Origin: Candidatus Nomurabacteria bacterium
GTDB lineage: Bacteria; Patescibacteriota; Minisyncoccia; Phycocordibacterales; UBA9973
NCBI GenBank assembly: GCA_943356455.1
Contig: CALRFB010000003.1
Span: forward strand, 8,867 to 27,528
Direction of reading: 5' to 3'
DNA: 18,662 nucleotides
Shown here: positions 5,500 to 13,100 of the stretch, in pieces
Layout: each line of letters opens with the position of its first letter
How positions within the stretch are numbered: the first letter of the stretch is position 1
The notes under the pieces: generated by a model
Database searches by the model: none
What the model was told of the DNA's origin: nothing
The model's input: the letters and a program-made list of their open reading frames with translations, nothing else
Position numbers and translations under genes: made by a program

Positions 5500-6516
5500 A
5501 TGAAAATAAGTGTAATTATCCCCTGCCACAATGAAGAAAAATCAATCCGCGCCTGCGTGGAGTCTTGTCTTTGCCAGACACGACCTTTTGATCAGATTCT
5601 CGTAGTCAATGACGGCTCTACAGACCGTAGCGGAGACATTCTTAAAGAGTTCGGTGATCGCATCGAAGTCCTCACTATTCCTCAGGCTACTGGCAACAAA
5701 AGCCGAGCCCAAGAGAAAGGACTTGAGCTCATCAACGGCGACGTATTTGTGGCTACAGATGGAGATACAAAATTAAACACTGGTTTTGCTTCAGCTATTG
5801 AAAAGGCATTTCAAGACGAACATGTCGTCGCTGTGTCAGGCATTGTTAAAAGTTTGCCGTATAACTGGCTTACTGCTGTTCGTGCTTTTGAATATATCGT
5901 CGCTCACTATTTCCACAAGCTAGCCCAGAGTTACTTGGATTACATATTTGTGATCTCAGGCGCAGCTGGTGCTTTCCGAACTAAAGTTTTTCGTGAATAT
6001 TTGCCATTTGAACACGACACGCTAACCGAAGACCTAGATATTACATACAAACTCCATACATTTGGTTTTAAAATCGCGTATACACTCGATGCGATTTCGT
6101 ATACCCAAGACCCGATCAGTTTGTCGCAATATAAAAATCAAATGCGTCGATGGTATGGTGGAGGCTGGCAAAGTTTAAAAAAGCACTTTCGAGTTATTAT
6201 TTCCCGTCCAAACCGGGCGCTTGAAATGTCGCTCATCTATATTGAAGGTATTCTTTTCTCTCTATTCCTATTTGTATTGCCACTGTTAAATCTCCGACTC
6301 GCACTGCTATTTATGGGAGCAAATATAATTTTTAATTTATTTTTTGCAATCGCTGCCTCCATTCAAGAACGACGTCTCGATATTTTATACGTGCCATTTA
6401 TTTACCCATTTATGATTATTGTAAATGCATATATTTTTCTTGAACAAGGAGTAAAGGAAATTATTTTAGGCAAGAAGAACTTGGTCTGGTTTCACCCAGA
6501 ACGAATTAACATATAA
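5500..6516 (+). CDS. Membrane glycosyltransferase, family 2
   Basis: This 338-residue GT2 enzyme opens with MKISVIIPCHNEEKSI. It carries NDGSTD (37-42), the metal-binding D-G-D (87-89), a GAAGAFR acceptor-region segment (155-160), TED (176-178) and QMRRW (214-218), the Q-x-x-R-W signature of processive synthases. Hydrophobic segments near 242-262, 264-286 and 296-316 give a C-terminal membrane bundle. Unlike the enzyme at 412, it lacks an N-terminal TM segment. It probably transfers sugars to a growing surface polysaccharide at the inner membrane face. The frame extends to a TTG at 5479, close behind an AGGAAGGGG, so a start 7 codons earlier is possible. The ATG at 5500 gives the usual family N-terminus. 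The next gene starts 1 nt after its stop, a strong sign of one operon. Confidence 0.88.
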   Translation: MKISVIIPCHNEEKSIRACVESCLCQTRPFDQILVVNDGSTDRSGDILKEFGDRIEVLTIPQATGNKSRAQEKGLELINGDVFVATDGDTKLNTGFASAIEKAFQDEHVVAVSGIVKSLPYNWLTAVRAFEYIVAHYFHKLAQSYLDYIFVISGAAGAFRTKVFREYLPFEHDTLTEDLDITYKLHTFGFKIAYTLDAISYTQDPISLSQYKNQMRRWYGGGWQSLKKHFRVIISRPNRALEMSLIYIEGILFSLFLFVLPLLNLRLALLFMGANIIFNLFFAIAASIQERRLDILYVPFIYPFMIIVNAYIFLEQGVKEIILGKKNLVWFHPERINI

Positions 6517-6517
6517 T

Positions 6518-6958
6518 ATGACACCACCAACGGGACTCACTTTCATAGTTCATGCACTAGTTGTTCTGGTTCGTAAATTTCTTGCGTTTTTCGGTATTGG
6601 GAAAATTAAACCATCCAGCGAAAATGGTTTCGTTCATAAAGATTTTTTACCATTTGTACACAAGAGAATACATAGACGAAAACAAGCGGCAATTTCGGTT
6701 TTTGTTATTGTTTTGGTTTTGATATATATTGGCTCGCTTGTCTCGATGTTTATAGATAGAGCTTTGCATGACCCATATGCCAATTGGAAAGTTGCGGGCA
6801 AAACATGGCATGTTGTCGAACACGTTATTACGAGGATTGACTGGACGCCACCCTCACGAGTTGCTGAAAGAAGTGACGTAAGAATCCCGCCTCAGTATTA
6901 CACAGAGTATGCCGAAGATTACATAACAATATATACATCATCATTTACCACCCATTAA
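6518..6958 (+). CDS. Small membrane protein, operon partner of the glycosyltransferase
   Basis: I do not recognise the family of this 146-residue protein. Residues 6-26 are moderately hydrophobic and amphipathic. A basic stretch follows (H-K-R-I-H-R-R-K-Q, about 48-56), then one clear TM helix (about 57-80, rich in V, I and L). The remaining 65 residues, probably outside, contain W-K-V-A-G-K-T-W-H-V-V-E-H and a Tyr-rich tail. It starts 1 nt after the glycosyltransferase stop, and the deacetylase begins 25 nt after its end. By position it could be an accessory subunit like PgaD/IcaD, small membrane partners of GlcNAc polymerases. No sequence similarity to those is evident to me; that role is an inference from context alone. 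Confidence 0.7.
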   Translation: MTPPTGLTFIVHALVVLVRKFLAFFGIGKIKPSSENGFVHKDFLPFVHKRIHRRKQAAISVFVIVLVLIYIGSLVSMFIDRALHDPYANWKVAGKTWHVVEHVITRIDWTPPSRVAERSDVRIPPQYYTEYAEDYITIYTSSFTTH

Positions 6959-6983
6959 CACATTAATTTTTTAAACAATTTAT

Positions 6984-9182
6984 ATGAAAAAAAATTCAGT
7001 ATCAAAAATAGCAGTTCTTGTCGCGATTGTTGGAGTAGTATTTATTGGAGGTTTTCAGTTTGTTAAAGCAGTCGGCGCAAATCTTGTTTTAAATCCAGGT
7101 TTTGAAACGGTTGCAATCGACAGTACGCCTGAACATTGGACTGCTGGCGGATATGGTACCAATGACCGCGCAATAACGTACGAAACACTACCAGACTTAA
7201 CGAAAGTCGGGAAAGTCGTAATTACGACATACAGTGATGGTGACGCTAAGTGGGTTTTTGATTCAGTGCCAGTAGAGGCAGGTGCACTGTACCGCTTTTC
7301 TGACCGATACGCATCTACAGCGACTACATATCTTTTTGCCGAGTATACTTTTTCCGATGCTTCTATCCACTACGAGCAAATAGCTTCAGTCCCATCTTCA
7401 CTCGGAGTATGGACAGACGGCGTACAAGATTTTACCCCACCAGCCGGAACTACATCTGTTACCGTATTTCATATGATTGCAAGTGTAGGGGAGCTTTCAA
7501 CTGATGACTATGTGCTATCACAGCTTCGTTCAGCAAGCCAAAATCAATTCGCACAAGGAATTGTTTCTATTACATTTGATGATGGTTGGACAAATCAATA
7601 TACAACAGCAGCACCAATTCTAGCTGCAGCAAATATGTCAGCTGTGTATTACATTATTTCAAACACTGTTGATCCAAATGAATTCGGTTACATGACGACT
7701 GCTCAGATTTTGGATTTGCAAACAAATGGAAATGAAATTGGAGGACATACAATACATCATTGCAATTTGACATTGCTTCCAGAAACAGCAGGCTGCGCAT
7801 TTACACCTGCTCCAGGCGCAACTCCATTTGACGAAATAGTCGGTTCAAAAAATGCACTCGAATCACTCGGAGCAACAATTACCACATTTGCATACCCTAA
7901 CGGTGGATACAATGATGCAATAAAAACAATCATAACAGGAAATGGATTTTCAGGAGCCCGTTCGATTGATGCTGGTTTTAATACTCGCTATAGTGATACA
8001 ACTGCACTTAAAGCTCAGATTATCGATACAAATGTCCCACTCGAGACTATTAAGGGTTGGGTGGATACAGCTGCAAGCAATAAAAGTTGGCTTATTTTGA
8101 CATTCCACCAAGTTGCAGATCTCGCAACGCTTCAACAAAACAATGATGTCGGTGGCATTACCCCGGAAGATTTTCAGACAATCGTTAGCTATATCGCTGG
8201 TGTTCGTGATGGTTCTGTAAATCCAATTCTTGTAAAAAATATTCGTGATGTTCTACCGATGATGGCTACCGACGTTATTGGTTCGGTTGATCCACTCGAT
8301 ACCCTGGCTCCAGTTATTACGTTACAGGGTAGTTCTACCGTGTCTCTCATGGTTGGCACACCATATGTCGACGCTGGTGCAACAGCAAATGACAATGTTG
8401 ACGGCGATATAACATCGTCGATCGTGGTGACTACTACGGTCAATACTGCTGTAGTCGGTACGTACTCGGTTACCTACAACACGATAGATGCTGCGGGTAA
8501 TCATGCCGATGAAGTCACTCGAACAGTGGTGGTTACACAAAATTCTATTCCATCTATAACATTGATCGGAGATGCAGCCCCTACCGTAAACGTAGGTACA
8601 ACGTATGCTGATGCAGGTGCAACAGCAAGTGATACCGAAGATGGCAATATAACGACATCAATCATTGTAAGTGGGTCTGTAGATACTGCAACAGTCGGAG
8701 CGTATGTACTCTCCTACAATGTCGTAGATTCAAACGGAGGTCATGCTGCCACAGTTGCTCGCACAGTCACGGTTACATCACCAAGTTCTGGTGGTGGTGG
8801 AGGTGGTGGAGGTGGTTATATTCCACCAGCGCCTGTAATTGTGCCAATCCCAACACCAAATCCAACACCAAGTATTGTTCCTGTAACCGGCACAGTTCTC
8901 GGTGAATCATGTACTGCATTACTCACAAAAAATGCCGCATTTCATCACAGCCAAAACGACAAAAACGAAATCAAAAAACTTCAGACATTCTTGAATAAAG
9001 AAATGAATACCAAATTACCAGTAACTGGTTTTTACGGAAGGATGACACTTACCGCTGTTAAGAATTTCCAAACCAAATACAAAGGAGATATTTTGACACC
9101 AGTAAATCTAAAGAAATCCAATGGAAACGTATTCACGCTCACTCGTGCCAAGATTAATACCTTGCACTGTGTAGTTAAATAA
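6984..9182 (+). CDS. Secreted polysaccharide deacetylase (NodB) with Ig-like repeats and peptidoglycan-binding-like tail
   Basis: This 732-residue surface protein has a signal peptide or anchor (8-28) and a jelly-roll-like region starting N-L-V-L-N-P-G-F-E (33-180), resembling carbohydrate-binding modules. A NodB deacetylase domain (about 190-400) follows. Its motifs are TFDDG (197-201, catalytic base and metal Asp), GGHTIHH with metal ligands H255 and H259, AYPNGGY (303-309) and LILTFHQ (370-376, catalytic His). Two Ig-like domains of the DUF5011 type (441-518, 522-597), each with a Y-x-D-A-G-A-T-A opening, lead to nine glycines (603-611) and a Pro-rich linker. The C-terminal module (643-732) resembles PG_binding_1 (L-P-V-T-G-F-Y-G-R-M-T-L-x-A-V-K-x-F-Q). 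Metal-dependent removal of N- or O-acetyl groups from a glycan at the cell surface is expected. It lies directly after the glycosyltransferase pair, as PgaB/IcaB-type deacetylases do. Confidence 0.9.
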   Translation: MKKNSVSKIAVLVAIVGVVFIGGFQFVKAVGANLVLNPGFETVAIDSTPEHWTAGGYGTNDRAITYETLPDLTKVGKVVITTYSDGDAKWVFDSVPVEAGALYRFSDRYASTATTYLFAEYTFSDASIHYEQIASVPSSLGVWTDGVQDFTPPAGTTSVTVFHMIASVGELSTDDYVLSQLRSASQNQFAQGIVSITFDDGWTNQYTTAAPILAAANMSAVYYIISNTVDPNEFGYMTTAQILDLQTNGNEIGGHTIHHCNLTLLPETAGCAFTPAPGATPFDEIVGSKNALESLGATITTFAYPNGGYNDAIKTIITGNGFSGARSIDAGFNTRYSDTTALKAQIIDTNVPLETIKGWVDTAASNKSWLILTFHQVADLATLQQNNDVGGITPEDFQTIVSYIAGVRDGSVNPILVKNIRDVLPMMATDVIGSVDPLDTLAPVITLQGSSTVSLMVGTPYVDAGATANDNVDGDITSSIVVTTTVNTAVVGTYSVTYNTIDAAGNHADEVTRTVVVTQNSIPSITLIGDAAPTVNVGTTYADAGATASDTEDGNITTSIIVSGSVDTATVGAYVLSYNVVDSNGGHAATVARTVTVTSPSSGGGGGGGGGYIPPAPVIVPIPTPNPTPSIVPVTGTVLGESCTALLTKNAAFHHSQNDKNEIKKLQTFLNKEMNTKLPVTGFYGRMTLTAVKNFQTKYKGDILTPVNLKKSNGNVFTLTRAKINTLHCVVK

Positions 9183-9190
9183 AAACAAAA

Positions 9191-9226
9191 AATAAAATCC
9201 CTCGAAAGAGGGATTTTATTTTAATT
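9191..9226. terminator. Strong bidirectional terminator between convergent genes
   Basis: A perfect 13-bp stem AATAAAATCCCTC / GAGGGATTTTATT (9191-9203 with 9208-9220) is closed by a GAAA tetraloop and flanked by T-rich sequence on both strands. It separates the deacetylase from the convergent GH26-like gene. Confidence 0.92.
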
Positions 9227-9230
9227 GCTA

Positions 9231-10532
9231 CTACTTATAACTTTTTACGATTGTCGAGAATGCGTTCAATACATTTGTATTTGAATTGAGTAACCAATTC
9301 TGCTCTTTGTTTTCATTGAACCATACCCAGCCCGCGATATTTGGATTTTTAGCAATTTGACTAAATGCATCTGTAATCCAAGCAGCTTTTTTAGTTCCAC
9401 CATCATTAGCTTCTGCTGAAGCCATGGAGAAAATATAAATTGGTTTATTATATCTTGCGAGCTTGCCAAGTGCTGTGCCGAATACCTGTGTGAATGATAA
9501 CCATGGATTGTTGAAGTTAAATCCATCAACACCAACATAGTCCACGTAAGCGTCCCCTGGGTAATACATGGTTAAGTCGTTTGCTGCGGTGTTTGGCCAT
9601 GAATCATTGTTTGGTGCCCATCCCCATTTTACATTTGTAACACCTTGTGCTGCAAATAAATCATGGAGACGTTGGTATGCCACATTGTGTTTTGCCGGAG
9701 AGTTGTTGTTATTCGTTCCAGACCATGGATACCAATCACCATTCATTTCGTCGAACGGTATCATGATAACTTGGCCACCATAATTCTTGACACTTTTTGC
9801 GAATGAAATAATATAGCTATCCCATGCGCCACTGTTTATGGAATCGTAATTATAATTTGGTTGGTAGATTGTACCAGTATCTCCATTTGCTGCAGGTTCC
9901 CAGTAAATCATAAGCGTTTTATTGCCTGATTGCAGGGTACTTGTGAGCCACGAAGGAAAATCACCTGCGCCTGAACCCCAACCTACAAAGACCGCACGTA
10001 TATTCAGTGGCGCGCCAACGGTGGCTTCAAGAGAAGCGACATCCGACGCCGCGCTGTTTGGAAGAAATGCGCCCCACTGTTTTTTTGTCGCAGAGGATGT
10101 AGTGGTTGTCGTTGTGGTAGTACCTGTTGTCGGTGTGCTGTCGGTTGTACTGGTGGTTCCTGTTGAACCAGTTGTGCTGGTTGTGCCTGTTGTTCCGGTC
10201 GAAGTCGTACCGGTTGAACTGGTTGGTCGAGTTCTCGGTACGGTTCTTGGTTTTGCGTACGCAAGCGGTCGATTGGATGAATATTTCGACATTCTGCTCC
10301 AAGCCAGTTGTATGTCCGCTTCTTGTGTTGCGACACCGTTACTAATGGGGAAACATGCTTCTGTGTTGCCTTGCTCACCACAATCCGGTACTTTCACTTC
10401 CATAGCGATCTGTTCCGGGGGTGTGCTTGAAATTTGATTATTGATAATGGGTTTTTTACTAATTGATATGGCTCCGATGATGATGCATACAGCAACGAAA
10501 CCTGATAACGTGAACAAAATTTTTTTTCTCAC
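9231..10532 (-). CDS. Membrane-anchored GH26-like glycosidase, possibly catalytically altered
   Basis: This 433-residue protein has an N-terminal anchor (3-24), a spacer, and a linker of almost only Thr, Ser and Gly (about 104-147). The rest is a GH26-type barrel. Family blocks are FDEMNGDWYPWSG with the acid/base candidate E262, V-K-W-G-W-A-P-N-N, Y-Y-P-G-D-A-Y-V-D-Y-V-G-V-D-G-F, G-G-T-K-K-A-A-W-I, and W-V-W-F-N near the end. GH26 enzymes mostly cleave beta-mannans and related glucans. The usual nucleophile block reads I-A-E-T-G-S-A-E; here the matching stretch is IFSMASAE, placing Ser369 where the Glu is expected. His before the acid/base Glu is also replaced by Asp. The GTG at 10530-10532 is chosen because it begins the anchor and lies 6 nt after a -10. 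A TTG 14 codons upstream is the alternative. Confidence 0.85.
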   Translation of the reverse strand: MRKKILFTLSGFVAVCIIIGAISISKKPIINNQISSTPPEQIAMEVKVPDCGEQGNTEACFPISNGVATQEADIQLAWSRMSKYSSNRPLAYAKPRTVPRTRPTSSTGTTSTGTTGTTSTTGSTGTTSTTDSTPTTGTTTTTTTTSSATKKQWGAFLPNSAASDVASLEATVGAPLNIRAVFVGWGSGAGDFPSWLTSTLQSGNKTLMIYWEPAANGDTGTIYQPNYNYDSINSGAWDSYIISFAKSVKNYGGQVIMIPFDEMNGDWYPWSGTNNNNSPAKHNVAYQRLHDLFAAQGVTNVKWGWAPNNDSWPNTAANDLTMYYPGDAYVDYVGVDGFNFNNPWLSFTQVFGTALGKLARYNKPIYIFSMASAEANDGGTKKAAWITDAFSQIAKNPNIAGWVWFNENKEQNWLLNSNTNVLNAFSTIVKSYK

Positions 10533-10538
10533 CCAACA

Positions 10539-10566
10539 TTTATAACACCGACTTGAGGCTTCGCAA
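10539..10566 (-). promoter_or_regulatory. Promoter of the GH26-like gene
   Basis: On the minus strand TTGCGA (10561-10566), a 16-nt spacer and TATAAA (10539-10544), with a TG extended -10, lie exactly 6 nt before the GTG start. The rest of the 197-bp divergent gap up to 10729 is AT-rich and shows only the proS promoter. Confidence 0.6.
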
Positions 10567-10693
10567 CATGGCAAACTTCATCAGTTGAGATAGCATAAGG
10601 GTATTATTCATAAAAAAATAGCAGTGCAAATTACATTCGAAAAACGTCAATAGGTTTTTTGCCAAATAGTGTTTGTTGTTGTGTAAATAAACT

Positions 10694-10722
10694 TTGCTAC
10701 TTATTCTTTTTTACGGTAGTAT
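10694..10722 (+). promoter_or_regulatory. proS promoter
   Basis: TTGCTA (10694-10699), a 17-nt spacer and TAGTAT (10717-10722) lie 7 nt before the ATG at 10730, so the transcript should be leaderless or nearly so. The upstream in-frame ATG at 10721 overlaps the -10 and is therefore unlikely to be the start. Confidence 0.55.
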
Positions 10723-10729
10723 GCGGAAT

Positions 10730-11980
10730 ATGCTCCAAAGCAATCTTTTCACCAAAACCAAAAAAGAGGCCCCATCTGACGAGGTCTCAAAAAATGCCGA
10801 ATTACTCATCCGTGGCGGCTACATTCACAAGGAAATGGCAGGCGTGTATTCGTTCTTACCACTTGGTTTGCGTGTACTCAATAATATTACTCAGGTAGTC
10901 CGCGAAGAAATGAATGCCGTCGGTGGCCAAGAACTCCACATGCCGGCACTTCAAGATAAAAACGTTTGGGAAAAAACTGATCGTTGGGATGATGCTAAAG
11001 TAGACAATTGGTTTAAAACCAATCTCAAAGCCGGTGGGGAAGTCGGTCTCGGTATCACGCACGAAGAACCGCTCACCCAACTCATGACTGAATATATAAG
11101 TTCATACAAAGACTTACCTTTTTCTGTGTATCAGTTTCAAAATAAATTTCGTAACGAAATGCGTGCCAAATCTGGCATCATGCGAGGACGCGAATTTTTA
11201 ATGAAAGATTTATATTCATTTTCAAAAGATAAAGCTGAGCACGATGCATTTTATGACGTGGTCAAAGGCGCATATAAAAAAATATACACCCGTCTCGGTA
11301 TCGGACATCTTACCTACATGACATTTGCATCAGGCGGGATTTTTGCTCCGTTTTCTCATGAATATCAAACAGTGTCACCAGCCGGAGAAGACACTATATA
11401 TATTGATGAAGAGAAGGGTATTGCCATCAACAAAGAAGTCTATACAGATGAAGTTTTAGCCGAGCTCGGTATCGATAAAACAAAACTCAAAGAAGAGCGG
11501 GCTATTGAAGTAGGTAATATTTTTACACTCGGTACACGTTTTTCTGAACCACTAGAACTTGCATACACAAATGCCGAAGGCGAAAAGATTCCCGTATTCA
11601 TGGGTTCATACGGAATCGGCGTCAGTCGCCTTGTTGGTGCTATTGTAGAAACCTTGTCAGATGACAAAGGAATTATTTGGCCCGACGCAATCGCACCGTT
11701 CCGTGCCCACATACTTGCGCTCGGTGATAATGCCGAAGCCCACACCAAAGCAGTTGAGCTGCACGATATGTTGGCAGGACAAGGCATAGATGTTTTGTGT
11801 GACAATAGATTGGGCCTTTCAGCAGGTGAGAAATTTGCCGACGCGGATCTGCTCGGTATACCGTACAGAATTGTTGTTTCGGAACGCAGCTTGAAAGAAG
11901 GCGGATATGAAGTTAAGCGAAGAACGGAGGAAAAGGGTAAAATAGTAAAAGCGGAAGAAATTACATCTTTCATAAAATAA
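10730..11980 (+). CDS. proS: Prolyl-tRNA synthetase, short form without editing domain
   Basis: This enzyme charges tRNA-Pro with proline. The 416 residues form a class II synthetase: motif 1 region L-P-L-G (43-46) to about 75, T-H-E-E (110-113), motif 2 (139-163, F-R-N-E-M-R-x-x-x-G-I-x-R-G-R-E-F-L-M-K-D), and S-H-E-Y-Q (209-213). Motif 3 is G-S-Y-G-I-G-V-S-R (292-300), and the anticodon-binding domain runs about 325-416. Bacterial ProRS normally carries an INS editing domain of about 180 residues between motifs 2 and 3. Here only a linker of about 30 residues (226-258) remains, so cis-editing of Ala-tRNA-Pro is absent. The start MLQSNLF aligns with the family start (M-x-x-S-x-L-F) and fits the promoter. 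In-frame starts at 10694 (TTG) and 10721 are less likely. Confidence 0.94.
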   Translation: MLQSNLFTKTKKEAPSDEVSKNAELLIRGGYIHKEMAGVYSFLPLGLRVLNNITQVVREEMNAVGGQELHMPALQDKNVWEKTDRWDDAKVDNWFKTNLKAGGEVGLGITHEEPLTQLMTEYISSYKDLPFSVYQFQNKFRNEMRAKSGIMRGREFLMKDLYSFSKDKAEHDAFYDVVKGAYKKIYTRLGIGHLTYMTFASGGIFAPFSHEYQTVSPAGEDTIYIDEEKGIAINKEVYTDEVLAELGIDKTKLKEERAIEVGNIFTLGTRFSEPLELAYTNAEGEKIPVFMGSYGIGVSRLVGAIVETLSDDKGIIWPDAIAPFRAHILALGDNAEAHTKAVELHDMLAGQGIDVLCDNRLGLSAGEKFADADLLGIPYRIVVSERSLKEGGYEVKRRTEEKGKIVKAEEITSFIK

Positions 11981-11981
11981 A

Positions 11982-11987
11982 TATAAG
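11982..11987 (+). promoter_or_regulatory. Candidate -10 element of the mreB leader
   Basis: TATAAG starts one base after the proS stop codon and lies exactly 6 nt before the ATG of the 13-codon leader ORF, the same spacing as at the other leaderless genes. The -35 is weak (TTACAT at 11961-11966, 15-nt spacer). Confidence 0.4.
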
Positions 11988-11993
11988 TACACA

Positions 11994-12035
11994 ATGAGAT
12001 TATTCTCCCGAGGCACCGGGGTCTTTTCTTGCTAG
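11994..12035 (+). CDS. Candidate 13-residue leader peptide upstream of mreB
   Basis: A short ORF, MRLFSRGTGVFSC followed by TAG, starts 6 nt after TATAAG and ends 18 nt before the mreB ATG. It spans the hairpin-forming sequences of the mreB leader, so a translating ribosome would disturb them. Similarity searches cannot support so short a peptide; the evidence is the promoter spacing and its position. Confidence 0.35.
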   Translation: MRLFSRGTGVFSC

Positions 12036-12046
12036 AACGTGCCTCG
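12007..12046 (+). promoter_or_regulatory. Competing hairpins in the mreB leader
   Basis: CGAGGCAC (12009-12016) and GTGCCTCG (12039-12046) form a perfect 8-bp stem with a 22-nt loop ending 7 nt before the mreB start. The same first arm overlaps a smaller CCCG-AGGCAC-CGGG hairpin (12008-12020) followed by GTCTTTTCTT, which resembles a weak terminator. The two cannot form together. They may end proS transcription, regulate mreB, or both. Confidence 0.5.
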
Positions 12047-12053
12047 TATATAT

Positions 12054-13100
12054 ATGTTTAAAAAACTTTACAATTCATTTTCAAACGACATCGGCATTGA
12101 CCTTGGTACAGCGAATACTTTGGTGTATTTGCGCGGCCACGGCATCGTTATCAATGAACCTTCTGTTGTTGCTGTAAATCAAAAAACGGGACAGATCGTG
12201 GCTGTTGGTCAGGAAGCCAAGCAAATGCTCGGTCGCACACCACCACATATTCGAGCAGTGCGCCCTATTGTTGATGGTGTAATTTCAGATTATGAAGTCA
12301 CTGAAGAAATGTTGGCGTACCTCATCAACAAAGCTGAAAAAATGTCGAAAAAGTTTTTCCGTCCACGCGTTGTTGTCGGAGTACCGTCTGGTATTACCAA
12401 TGTCGAAGGTCGCGCCGTGTACGATGCGGCTCGTTCTGCCGGCGCACGCGAAGTGCATTTGATCGAAGAGCCCATGGCTGCAGCTATTGGTATCCGTATG
12501 CCGGTCAAAGAAGCTGTCGGCAGTATGATTGTCGATATTGGTGGCGGAACAACTGACGTTGCTGTTATTTCTCTTGCTGGTATTGTGCGTTCAGTAAATC
12601 TCAAAATTGCTGGCGATAAATTTAATACAGATATTATTTCGTATTTACGCGATGAATTTAAACTTTTGATCGGAGAAAAAACTGCTGAGAGTGTTAAAAT
12701 TGCTATAGGTTCTGTTGCACCAGGGGATCCGATGGAAGCCGAAGTTCGTGGACGTGATCTGGTAACTGGTTTACCACGTGAAGTTGTGATCACTGATGCT
12801 GATATTCGCGAAGCAATGGGTCAGTCTATCGTGGGTTTGATCGATGGTATCAAAGAAGTATTGGAAACGACGCCGCCCGAGATTTTGGGCGACATTATGA
12901 ATCGCGGCATTGTGCTCTCGGGCGGCGGAGCCATGCTCCACGGTCTCGATATTTTACTTCAGAATATTTTAAAAATCCCAGTATATATTGCCGAAGATCC
13001 ACTTACCGCTGTGGCACGAGGTGCCGGTATCGTGCTCGAAGATATCGAATTCTATCAAGAAGTCTTATTGCCTGATTATGATACGGAAAGGTCAAAATAA
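12054..13100 (+). CDS. mreB: Rod-shape determining protein MreB
   Basis: MreB is the bacterial actin that forms membrane-associated filaments and guides lateral cell-wall synthesis. The 348 residues are full length. The N-terminus is MFKKLYNSFSNDIGIDLGTA with the phosphate-1 loop D-L-G-T-A-N-T. Phosphate-2 is I-V-D-I-G-G-G-T-T-D-V-A around 158-170, with E-P-M-A-A-A-I-G just before it. The adenosine motif is G-I-V-L-S-G-G-G-A-M-L near residue 285. The ATG at 12054 gives the conserved start; the frame extends 5 codons to a GTG that lies within the leader hairpin. It overlaps mreC by 23 nt and follows proS after a 73-nt leader-like region. The absence of a Shine-Dalgarno and the hairpin 7 nt before the ATG suggest leader-based control. 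Confidence 0.96.
   Translation: MFKKLYNSFSNDIGIDLGTANTLVYLRGHGIVINEPSVVAVNQKTGQIVAVGQEAKQMLGRTPPHIRAVRPIVDGVISDYEVTEEMLAYLINKAEKMSKKFFRPRVVVGVPSGITNVEGRAVYDAARSAGAREVHLIEEPMAAAIGIRMPVKEAVGSMIVDIGGGTTDVAVISLAGIVRSVNLKIAGDKFNTDIISYLRDEFKLLIGEKTAESVKIAIGSVAPGDPMEAEVRGRDLVTGLPREVVITDADIREAMGQSIVGLIDGIKEVLETTPPEILGDIMNRGIVLSGGGAMLHGLDILLQNILKIPVYIAEDPLTAVARGAGIVLEDIEFYQEVLLPDYDTERSK

Noticed and set aside
7021..8800. Frameshift or fusion artefact in the long deacetylase
   Set aside because: The frame is continuous, with domain order and linkers typical of secreted modular proteins and no abrupt change in codon use.
9922..10437. 171-residue plus-strand open frame opposite the GH26-like gene
   Set aside because: It is antisense to the Thr/Ser/Gly linker; its long Val-Pro run is the complement of that low-complexity repeat. 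It has no promoter or family match.
11440..11994. 184-residue minus-strand open frame opposite proS
   Set aside because: Ser/Pro-rich shadow of the well-supported proS reading frame; no domain seen.
12290..12793. 167-residue minus-strand open frame opposite mreB
   Set aside because: Mirror of mreB codon bias, with no motif and no promoter.
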